The notes beneath the pieces were generated by a model that was not told the origin of the DNA, did not search any database, and saw nothing but the letters and a program-made list of their open reading frames with translations. From Planctomycetota bacterium (GTDB lineage: Bacteria; Planctomycetota; Phycisphaerae; Phycisphaerales; SM1A02), in contig RFQW01000090.1 of NCBI GenBank assembly GCA_009924765.1, forward strand, positions 1-6,857: a DNA stretch of 6,857 nucleotides. Direction: 5' to 3'. Each line of letters opens with the position of its first letter. The first letter of the stretch is position 1. Shown piece by piece: positions 1-6,347 of the stretch. The position numbers and the translations under genes were made by a program.

Positions 1-2490
1 CACGGAGGCCATCTGCACCCAGGTGGTGCCGCCGTTGTTCGAGATCTCGGTCACGAGCGGATCGTCGGTCGTGGTGGAAGGCGACACCAGATAGAAGGTC
101 TGGTACGACACCTCGGCAGCCTGCGCACTCGACAGATCGAACACCGGGCTGGTGAGATAGGTCGGTCCGCCATCGAGATCGTTGCAGAACACGCCCGAGC
201 CGGACGGAGCGCCCGTGATGAAGCACTTGCTGGTGGTGCTGGGTGCATTGCAGCCGCGACCGCTCGGCACCGCCCACGCCCAACCACCCGAGCCCGAGGC
301 CGGCGAACCGGACACCACGAATCCGCCGTCGGTGGAGGTGAAGTCCTGGCTCACGAGCACCGCATTGCCGCCCGGCGTGATCGACACCGTGCTCAGCAGG
401 CTGGCGGGTGCCGCTGCGGGGCTGGTGACCGAGGAACCGGTGGTGGTCTTCGCCTCCACGTAGAACTGCAGCGTGGCATTGCAGCCTGCGGGCGGGAAGG
501 TGGCCTTGTAGTTGTTGCCACCGGTGCTGGTGAGCGCGTAGCCCGTGAAGGAGCCACTGGTGCCTTCGCGGCACCACAGCTTCTGCGTGCCGGCCTGCAC
601 CGTGCCGGTGACCGGCGTGATGGTCACGTCGAACTGGTCGCCGCCAGCCGGGTTCACCGTGCTGGGAATCGTGCCGGTCGTGATGGTGAGCAGGTTCAGC
701 GCAGGCGCCGCCAGGCTGTGGTTGCCGAAGCCCTGCGCGATGCGGGCATAGTTGGGCGAGCCGTCGCCGATGTTGTTGTTGCCGCCGTTGCTCACGGCAT
801 CATCCAGCGTCAGCACGTCCACGGTGATGTCCGTCCAGATGTCGCTCTGGCCCGCGTGCAGCGGAACCGAGTTCACCATCAGCTTGGACATGCGGAACAG
901 GTAGTCGCTGGGGTATGCGGCCTTGAACAGCTGCGCGGTGTCCCACACGCAGCCCGACAGCATCTGGCCCCAGCTGTGGATCTCGGTGCCGCAGCTGCAG
1001 GTGGTCTGGGTGCCGGTGCAGGTGTTGCTTGCGTTGCGGATGCCTGACGAGCAGGTCTGGAAGCCGTAGCCAAGCTGCGACTCGCCGGACATCAGCACGC
1101 CCATCACGTCGCCGAAGCCTTCACCGTACTGATTCTGGCCGCTGCCGCCGCTGGTCACGATGTGGTGTCCGTACTCGTGCCACACCACCGAGCTGTAGCC
1201 CGTGTTGTTGCAGCCGCCGCCCGACGAGTAGAAGTTGATCGAGCTGCCGTTGTAGAACGCGTTGCAGGTGCCGGTGACGCCGTTGTTGATCGTCATGCCG
1301 AGCTGCGATGCGATGGTGGGGTAGCTCGGGGCAACCGACAGCACCAGATCGCGCACGCCGTTGGCCGCGATGTAGCTGTCCACTTCGGACAGGTAGTACT
1401 GGTTGCTCGCCGTGTTGTACAGGAACGTGCCGGTGGCACCATCCGCCACACTCTGCGACGCGACGGTGAGCAGGCTGGTCTTGTTGTCGACCACCGTGAA
1501 GTACTTGCCGCCCATGGACGGTGCGATCGTCTGCGCGGCCGTGCCGCTGTAGGGGTAGACGATCTTGCCGGTCGAGTCGGCGTAGTAGGTGGTGCCGCCG
1601 ATGGTGGCCTTGGCGTAGGGCATGGCCACGGTGGTGGCGGCGGTGCACGCCGCTGCCTTGGTGCCAGGCGTGGAGATCGCGTTGATCTGCGCGGTGGCGG
1701 TGCCCTGATAGACCATGCTCTCCTGGAACAGCACGGCGCCCGAGTCGGCGTCGACCACGAACTGCACCTTCTGGTAGGTGGCCGGGTCGCCCAGGTCCGA
1801 GGTCGCCACGAACTCGACGCCGAGCTTGGGCTCGGCGTTGTTCGCATCAACGCCCGCCCACACCACGTAGCGTGGCGAGGTGATTTCAGGCGCGTTTTCG
1901 AACTGGCCCATGGCGTCGCTGCCGTAGGCACTCACTTCCAGATTGGCCGTGCTCAGGTCGCGGTTGGCCATGCTGGCCGGGAAACTGCCCAGGTTCTTCA
2001 GCGTGCCGCCTGCCAGCACCATCGGGAAGTTGCTCTCGTTGCCGACCAGGCCCCACACGTAGCTGCGGAACACCGGCACGCCACGCACCTGCTGGCTCCA
2101 GTACACAGCCGTGAAATCTGCGCCATCTTCGAGCGTGCCACCGAGCGGAAGGATGTGTGCGCCGTCCTGGAACGGGCCCACCGGCATCAACTGCGTGAAG
2201 GGAACGCCCCACAGCTCGCTCCACTTCTTCATGAAGGCCGTCACGCTCTCGTCAGGCGAGTTGCCCCACGAGAACTGGCGACCCCACACGCGACGCAGGT
2301 GCGTGCCGTTCTCCAGAAGTGCACCGCCCGGGAAAGCCTGCTCGAATCGCTCGCGGATCGAAAGCGGGTCAACACCACCGTTGTTGGTTGTTGCGCCACC
2401 AAGACCGCCTTGGTTGGCTGTAACGCCGGCGAAGGCGGTTGCAGCCAGGGCGAGCGATCCGATCAGAATGGTTCGGGCGACGTTGCGCAT
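1..2490 (-). CDS. Secreted zinc metalloprotease A (paralogue of the next gene; C-terminus off the left edge)
   Basis: The reading frame is open from the ATG at 2490 to base 1, giving 830 visible residues without a stop. Residues 1-21 look like a Sec signal peptide: Arg2 and Arg6, a hydrophobic stretch, then A-F-A before Gly22. A propeptide-like region follows, containing LRRVWGRQF and a GVPVFRS stretch, then a PepSY-like strand (VVDADSG). The catalytic domain carries HEYGH with His438, Glu439 and His442, and a downstream GEGFGD whose Glu457 is the likely third zinc ligand. Also conserved are EIHSWGQ (His505), VPLHAGQSD (His545) and a DGSPNY segment that closes the domain. An Ig-like domain and the start of a jelly-roll/MAM-like domain follow; the window ends near residue 824-830 of that fold. 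By alignment with protease B about 108 residues are missing, so a terminal dockerin-like domain cannot be confirmed. The start is supported by AAGGA ten bases upstream and by the matching leader of the paralogue. Function as an exported endopeptidase is inferred from the motifs; the substrate is unknown. Confidence 0.88.
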   Translation of the reverse strand, partial: MRNVARTILIGSLALAATAFAGVTANQGGLGGATTNNGGVDPLSIRERFEQAFPGGALLENGTHLRRVWGRQFSWGNSPDESVTAFMKKWSELWGVPFTQLMPVGPFQDGAHILPLGGTLEDGADFTAVYWSQQVRGVPVFRSYVWGLVGNESNFPMVLAGGTLKNLGSFPASMANRDLSTANLEVSAYGSDAMGQFENAPEITSPRYVVWAGVDANNAEPKLGVEFVATSDLGDPATYQKVQFVVDADSGAVLFQESMVYQGTATAQINAISTPGTKAAACTAATTVAMPYAKATIGGTTYYADSTGKIVYPYSGTAAQTIAPSMGGKYFTVVDNKTSLLTVASQSVADGATGTFLYNTASNQYYLSEVDSYIAANGVRDLVLSVAPSYPTIASQLGMTINNGVTGTCNAFYNGSSINFYSSGGGCNNTGYSSVVWHEYGHHIVTSGGSGQNQYGEGFGDVMGVLMSGESQLGYGFQTCSSGIRNASNTCTGTQTTCSCGTEIHSWGQMLSGCVWDTAQLFKAAYPSDYLFRMSKLMVNSVPLHAGQSDIWTDITVDVLTLDDAVSNGGNNNIGDGSPNYARIAQGFGNHSLAAPALNLLTITTGTIPSTVNPAGGDQFDVTITPVTGTVQAGTQKLWCREGTSGSFTGYALTSTGGNNYKATFPPAGCNATLQFYVEAKTTTGSSVTSPAAAPASLLSTVSITPGGNAVLVSQDFTSTDGGFVVSGSPASGSGGWAWAVPSGRGCNAPSTTSKCFITGAPSGSGVFCNDLDGGPTYLTSPVFDLSSAQAAEVSYQTFYLVSPSTTTDDPLVTEISNNGGTTWVQMASV

Positions 2491-2500
2491 CTTTCTGGAT

Positions 2501-2505
2501 TCCTT
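2501..2505 (-). promoter_or_regulatory. Ribosome binding site of protease A
   Basis: The minus strand reads AAGGA, then ten bases, then the ATG at 2490. The same AGGAATCC block sits at the same distance from the ATGCGC of protease B, which supports both the site and the start choice. Confidence 0.7.
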
Positions 2506-2579
2506 GGGTGAGAAGTGGGTGCTGAATGGGAGCCGCCACATTGCTGTGTCGTGGTGAAGCGGGACCCGTTTGCCGTCAC

Positions 2580-2607
2580 AATGTGCCCCGGATGCGGACT
2601 TGAACAA
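2580..2607 (-). promoter_or_regulatory. Candidate promoter of protease A
   Basis: The minus strand has a -35-like TTGTTC (2607-2602), a 16-base spacer, and a -10-like CACATT (2585-2580). Each hexamer is a moderate match to the sigma-70 consensus. The main support is comparison with protease B, where TTGTCC and CACAAT occur with a 17-base spacer, and with AAG after the -35 and GGGG before the -10 in both. Transcription would begin near 2573, leaving a leader of about 80 bases. Confidence 0.45.
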
Positions 2608-2614
2608 GTGTCGG

Positions 2615-2630
2615 TGTGAAATGTTTCACA
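2615..2630. promoter_or_regulatory. CRP-like palindromic operator upstream of protease A
   Basis: The plus strand reads TGTGAAATGTTTCACA, an inverted repeat with seven-base arms around a two-base centre. It matches the known CRP/FNR-family pattern TGTGA-N6-TCACA at every fixed position. It ends seven bases before the candidate -35 of protease A and is centred about 50 bases upstream of the inferred transcription start, a typical place for an activator. The binding protein is inferred by pattern only; no regulator gene lies in the window. Confidence 0.5.
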
Positions 2631-2748
2631 AATTACGGAACACTCTTTGGGCCTGTGGTGAGTCAGTGAGCCCTATAAGTAAATCGAAGTTTTATCCTCG
2701 ATGGATGGAAAGTCTTGAAAGGCCACGCAATACGTGGAAAGTTGCAGT

Positions 2749-5580
2749 TCATGAGTAGCTGAGCAGAAGCACCGCGACATCGCCGCTGTCCACGCAGCCA
2801 CTTTGATCCAGGTCAGCGATGCTGCCGTCGCAGATGCCGAACTCCAGCAGCATCACGGACAGGTCGCCACCACCCACGATCCGGTCACCGTCCAGGTCGC
2901 CGAACGGAGCGGCGGTGCACACCACAGCTTCGATGGCGAAGTTGTCCACGGCAGCCTTCACCTGGCTGTCGCCAGCGCCCAGGTCCTCGGCACGCACCTT
3001 GATGCGCATGGTGGCGGAGGGCGTGACGATGTTCTCGAGGCGGTAGGAGCGGTTCGTCCAGTTGTGGCTCTGGTAGATCGTGTCAACCGTGAGCCAACTC
3101 GTTCCGCCGTCGCTGCTCACCTGGATCGTCAGCGGATCCTCGCTCGGATTGGCGCCGGTGTTGTTGCTGAGGAAGGTGGTGATCCCCAGCATCAGGGTCT
3201 CGGCGCCCTTCGCATCGAACACGGGCGACAGCAGTTCGGTGTAGCCGCCATCCATGTCGTTGCAGCCGCTCGTGAGGGTGCCGGTCACGTAGCTCTTGTA
3301 CGAGCCACCCAGCGTGTTGGGGCCGTTGCAGGTGTTGCTGGTGGATGGTGCGATGCGCATCCAGCCGCCCTTGGATGGGCCCAGATTGCCGGCGGTGGTG
3401 AAGTTGGTGGTGGTTCCATCGAAGTCATCCACCAGCACCATCGCGGAGGAGATCTGGCTGATGGCGGACAGCAGTTCGGTGGGCGCGTTGGTCGGGCTCG
3501 TGATGGCCGTGCCACCGGTGCTGCTCGCCTGGAAGTAGTACTGCACCGCGCTCTTGCAGGTGGTGGCGGGGAAGGTGGCGCGGTAGCTGGTTCCGCCAAG
3601 ACTGGTGAGCGGCAAGGCCGTGAAGGCGCCACTGGAGCCCTCGCGGAAGAACATCTTCTGCGAGTTCGCCAGGATCTGGCTCGAAACAGGCCGGATGGTG
3701 AGGTCGAACGTCTGGCCGCCCGATGGGTCGATCGAGGTGGGCAGCGCGTTCGGGAACTCGATCAGCAGCAGGGCGATCGAGGGTGACGAGAGGCCGTGCC
3801 TGTTGAAGGCCTGCGAGATGGCGTTGTAGTTGGGCGTGCCGTCGGCGATCACGCCGTTGCCGCCGTTGCTCACCGCATCGTCCAGCGTGAGGTAGTCCGC
3901 GGTGATGTCGGGTCCGATGTCGCTCTGACCCGCGTGCAGCGGCACCGCGTTGATGGCCAGATTGGCAAGCTTGCTGCGATAGGTGGTGGGATAGGTGGCC
4001 GCGAAGCTGTTGCGCAGATCCCACACGCAGCCGGAAATCACCTGGCCCCACGCGTGGATCTCGGTGCCGCAGGTGCTGCCCGAGGCGCTTCCGATGCAGT
4101 TGTTGGCCGCATTGCGGATACCACTCGAGCAGTTGCCCGAGAAGAAGCCCACGCCCAGCAGGGGCTCGTCGCTCATCAGCACCGCGATCACGTCACCCAT
4201 GCCTTCGCCGTACTGGCCTTGGGCGCTTCCGCCCGAGTTCACCACATGGTGGCCGAATTCATGATGCACCACGCTGCTGAAGCCGGTGTTGTTGCATCCG
4301 CCACCCGCGGCGAAGAAGTTGATGCTGGCGCCGTCGTAGTAGGCGTTGCACGAGTCGGCGATGTTGGTGTAGATGGGCCAGGAGGTCTGCTTCGAAATGG
4401 TCGGGTAGTTGGCGTTGGCCGACAGGATCAGGTCGCGCACGAAGTTGGACTGGTAGTAGCAGTTCACCTGCGCCGTCTGCAGTTCGATCGGCGTGTTGTT
4501 GAAGGTGAAGTTGGCCACGCCGCCATTGGCCACGCTCTGGCTGGACACGGATGAGAGGGCGTTGCCGGCCGCGTCGATCACGCGGAAATAGCGGCCGGCA
4601 AGCGTTGGCGCCACGGTGGTGGCACCGGTGCCGCTGTAGGTGGCCGCATACGCGCCGTTCACGTCCGCGTAGTTCACGGTTCCGCCAACTGTCACGCCCG
4701 CGTAGGGCATGCCCTTGGTCACTTCGGCGGCGCAGGCGTCGGCCTTGGGACCATCGGTCACCTTCACGTTCACGTTGCCGCTCACGGCGCCGTGCAGGAT
4801 CAGGCTTTCCTGATGCAGGATGGTGCCGTCGGCCGCATCCACCACATACAGCATCTTGCGGTGATTCTGCGGGTCCCACGGGCCACCGCCGGTGGCGGTG
4901 AACTCCACGGCGAGACGCGGCGACTGCGCATCCGTGTCCACGCCGGCCCACACCACGTAGCGCGGGGAGGTCATGGTGGGGGGCGCGCCGAACTGCGCCA
5001 TGGCTTCGCGCGCGTACATCGCGGGATCCAGCGCCGCCGGATTCAGGTCGCGGCCGATCAGCGTGGCCGGGAATTCGTCGCCGAGCGCCTTCAGCGTGCC
5101 GCCGGCCAGCACCATGGGGAAGTCGGCGTCGTTGCTGACCAGACCCCACACCAGGCTGCGGAACACGGGCACGCCGCTCACCTGATGCCGCCAGTAGACA
5201 GCGGTGTAGGAAGCGTTCTCGCCGGTCTCGTCGTACATCAAGCCAAGCTGATGTGCACCATCCTCGAAGGGTCCCACCGGCTCGAGCTGCTCGAAGGGCA
5301 CGCTCCACAGGGTGCTCCACTGACGCAGAAAGTTCTCCGCGCTGTCGTGCGGCGAGGCGCCCGAGGAGAACTGGCGACCGAACACGCGGCGCAGCTGCCC
5401 GCCGACATCGATCAGCGAGCCGCCCGGGAAGGTCTGCTGGAACCGTTCGCGCACGTTGCCGAGGCCGGGCTGCACGCCCGCCATGGCGGCCTGCAGAATC
5501 GGTGAGCTGGGTGCGATCGCGAGCGCCGAGGCGGTGAGCGAGAGGGCGGCGATCATCACGGAGCGGGCAGCGTGGCGCAT
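2749..5580 (-). CDS. Secreted HEXXH zinc metalloprotease B with C-terminal dockerin-like domain
   Basis: This is a complete protein of 943 residues. A signal peptide covers about residues 1-23 (Arg2, Arg6, hydrophobic core, A-L-A or A-I-A cleavage). Residues 40-260 resemble the propeptides of thermolysin/fungalysin-type proteases: LRRVFGRQF, YWRHQVSGVPVF, and a PepSY-like YVVDAADG near 245-252. A beta-rich linker (about 264-362) precedes the catalytic domain (about 369-597), which has HEFGH (His440, Glu441, His444), the likely third ligand Glu459 in GEGMGD, EIHAWGQ (His509), VPLHAGQSD (His549) and a DGTPNYN segment. An Ig-like domain (about 600-700), a jelly-roll/MAM-like domain (about 714-890) and two dockerin-type calcium loops (893-943) follow. 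The loops have Asp895/897/899/906 and Asp923/925/934. The protein is probably exported and processed, with the C-terminus mediating attachment. The start at 5580 is preferred over 5586 because AGGA lies ten bases upstream, exactly as in protease A. The frame stays open upstream to 6045, but that part is antisense to smpB and lacks a leader. Substrate unknown. Confidence 0.9.
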   Translation of the reverse strand: MRHAARSVMIAALSLTASALAIAPSSPILQAAMAGVQPGLGNVRERFQQTFPGGSLIDVGGQLRRVFGRQFSSGASPHDSAENFLRQWSTLWSVPFEQLEPVGPFEDGAHQLGLMYDETGENASYTAVYWRHQVSGVPVFRSLVWGLVSNDADFPMVLAGGTLKALGDEFPATLIGRDLNPAALDPAMYAREAMAQFGAPPTMTSPRYVVWAGVDTDAQSPRLAVEFTATGGGPWDPQNHRKMLYVVDAADGTILHQESLILHGAVSGNVNVKVTDGPKADACAAEVTKGMPYAGVTVGGTVNYADVNGAYAATYSGTGATTVAPTLAGRYFRVIDAAGNALSSVSSQSVANGGVANFTFNNTPIELQTAQVNCYYQSNFVRDLILSANANYPTISKQTSWPIYTNIADSCNAYYDGASINFFAAGGGCNNTGFSSVVHHEFGHHVVNSGGSAQGQYGEGMGDVIAVLMSDEPLLGVGFFSGNCSSGIRNAANNCIGSASGSTCGTEIHAWGQVISGCVWDLRNSFAATYPTTYRSKLANLAINAVPLHAGQSDIGPDITADYLTLDDAVSNGGNGVIADGTPNYNAISQAFNRHGLSSPSIALLLIEFPNALPTSIDPSGGQTFDLTIRPVSSQILANSQKMFFREGSSGAFTALPLTSLGGTSYRATFPATTCKSAVQYYFQASSTGGTAITSPTNAPTELLSAISQISSAMVLVDDFDGTTTNFTTAGNLGPSKGGWMRIAPSTSNTCNGPNTLGGSYKSYVTGTLTSGCNDMDGGYTELLSPVFDAKGAETLMLGITTFLSNNTGANPSEDPLTIQVSSDGGTSWLTVDTIYQSHNWTNRSYRLENIVTPSATMRIKVRAEDLGAGDSQVKAAVDNFAIEAVVCTAAPFGDLDGDRIVGGGDLSVMLLEFGICDGSIADLDQSGCVDSGDVAVLLLSYS

Positions 5581-5590
5581 GTTCATGGAT

Positions 5591-5594
5591 TCCT
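5591..5594 (-). promoter_or_regulatory. Ribosome binding site deciding the start of protease B
   Basis: AGGA on the minus strand is four bases from the ATG at 5586 and ten bases from the ATG at 5580. The ten-base spacing and the shared AGGAATCC...ATGCGC layout with protease A favour 5580. Confidence 0.65.
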
Positions 5595-5628
5595 GTTCTG
5601 CGGAAAGTGACGCGAGACAACAGCCTCC

Positions 5629-5646
5629 GGCCACACGATCGTGGCC
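5629..5646. other. Inverted repeat in the leader of protease B
   Basis: GGCCAC and GTGGCC flank a six-base centre ACGATC. In a second register, CACGATCGTG (5633-5642) is a perfect ten-base palindrome. The element lies about 50 bases upstream of the protease B start and downstream of its candidate promoter, so it could be an RNA hairpin in the leader or an operator. Protease A has nothing equivalent at this spot. Function is unproven. Confidence 0.35.
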
Positions 5647-5662
5647 AGGCACAGCACTCCCA

Positions 5663-5691
5663 ATTGTGCCCCTGAGGCCCTGCTTGGACAA
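5663..5691 (-). promoter_or_regulatory. Candidate promoter of protease B
   Basis: The minus strand reads TTGTCC (5691-5686), a 17-base spacer, and CACAAT (5668-5663); each hexamer matches four of six sigma-70 consensus bases. The -10 lies 83 bases from the start codon, against 90 bases in protease A, and both cores share AAG after the -35 and GGGG before the -10. Transcription would start near 5656. Confidence 0.45.
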
Positions 5692-5873
5692 CCAAAGGCA
5701 CCAATAATGGGACACATTTTCAGATTTCACCGGCACGGGCCGAACAGGCGCCACTTTGGAGCGGGCCGGCGCACGCCGCGGCCTGAAAGGGGACGCAGCC
5801 ACCAAACGGCTATCTTGCGGTTTCGGCTTGCGGGAACCCGCCCGCGCCGTGCCTCGACGGCCGATCCACGACC

Positions 5874-6344
5874 ATGTCCAAACAAGCCCGCGAGCCCGAG
5901 ATCGAGAACCGCAAGGCGCGCCACGATTTCGAGATCGGCGAGACCTTCGAGTGCGGCATGGTGTTGCGTGGCAGCGAGGTGAAGAGCATCCGCGCAGGTC
6001 AGGCCAGCATCGCGGAGGGATTCGTGATGGCGCGTTCGAACCCACCCACGCTCGAACTGCACGGCGCCCACATCGCCGAGTACCCGCCAGCCGGACGCGA
6101 TCGGCAGCATGTGCCCACGCGCGTGCGACGCATGCTGGCCCATGTGAGCGAGATCCGGAAACTGGCGCTGGCGATGCAGGCCAAGGGCTGCACGCTGGTA
6201 CCCCTGAAGATCTACTTCAAGAACGGCGTGGCCAAGCTGCTGGTGGGCGTGGCCACGGGTCGCAAGAAGGGCGACAAGCGCGCGGCCATCAAGGAACGCG
6301 AGACCAAGCGCGACATCGAGCGCGAGATGGGCCGTCGGCGCTGA
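5874..6344 (+). CDS. smpB: SsrA-binding protein SmpB
   Basis: The protein has 156 residues, the usual SmpB length. SmpB binds tmRNA (SsrA) and brings it to stalled ribosomes in trans-translation, in the cytoplasm. Family landmarks run in order: ENRKARHDFEI (11-21), GMVLRGSEVKSIRAGQ (28-43), the HIAEY block (66-70), the VRRMLAH..EIRKL helix (84-97), GCTLVPLKIYFKNG (105-118) and the basic tail with GRKKGDKR (129-136) and further Lys/Arg residues. This tail is the part known to enter the decoding centre. The ATG at 5874 gives the complete conserved N-terminus; the Shine-Dalgarno is poor (only GACGG-like bases upstream). The gene is divergent from protease B and convergent with the dehydrogenase, so it is probably monocistronic here. 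The ssrA gene is not in the window. Confidence 0.97.
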   Translation: MSKQAREPEIENRKARHDFEIGETFECGMVLRGSEVKSIRAGQASIAEGFVMARSNPPTLELHGAHIAEYPPAGRDRQHVPTRVRRMLAHVSEIRKLALAMQAKGCTLVPLKIYFKNGVAKLLVGVATGRKKGDKRAAIKERETKRDIEREMGRRR

Positions 6345-6347
6345 GGA

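Larger units (their letters stand above)
2491..2748. other. Spacer between the two protease genes
   Basis: This 258-base spacer is visibly richer in A+T than the flanking genes, especially from about 2600 to 2740. It holds the leader, candidate promoter and CRP-like palindrome of protease A, listed separately. Near the stop of protease B there is only a weak five-base-pair hairpin (2723-2737) and an eight-base direct repeat TGGAAAGT at 2706-2713 and 2735-2742. I see no small gene with a convincing start here and no strong intrinsic terminator, so some readthrough from protease B into protease A is possible. Confidence 0.6.
5581..5873. other. Divergent spacer between protease B and smpB
   Basis: This 293-base region serves two divergent genes. 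The half near protease B carries that gene's leader hairpin and candidate promoter. The half near smpB (about 5740-5873) is very GC-rich, with short inverted repeats such as CGGCGCACGCCG (5767-5778) and GCGGGAACCCGC (5830-5841). I found no clear -35/-10 pair for smpB; a TATCTT at 5811-5816 has no matching -35. No small gene is evident. Confidence 0.55.

Noticed and set aside
1162..2511. Long plus-strand open frame of 449 codons opposite protease A
   Set aside because: It is the codon-register complement of protease A, rich in Arg, Val, His and Ala, with no recognisable domain. GC-rich genes often leave such open antisense frames.
2537..2585. Seven-base inverted repeat CACATTG / CAATGTG in the protease A leader
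   Set aside because: The arms are 35 bases apart; a repeat of this length is expected by chance fairly often in about 100 bases, and one arm is already explained by the candidate -10.
2723..2737. Hairpin CCACG-N5-CGTGG just after the protease B stop, as a terminator
   Set aside because: The stem is only five base pairs and no run of T follows on the minus strand, so it is too weak to call.
2803..3786. Plus-strand open frame of 327 codons opposite protease B
   Set aside because: Low-complexity composition and complete overlap with a well-supported gene; an antisense shadow.
5767..5841. Short GC-rich inverted repeats upstream of smpB
   Set aside because: Five-base arms in very GC-rich sequence are common by chance, and no promoter nearby gives them a position that would mean regulation.
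5581..6045. Upstream extension of protease B by 155 codons
   Set aside because: It runs antisense through the smpB N-terminus, is Arg/Pro-rich, and would bury the signal peptide inside the protein. The 5580 start has a proper leader matched by the paralogue.
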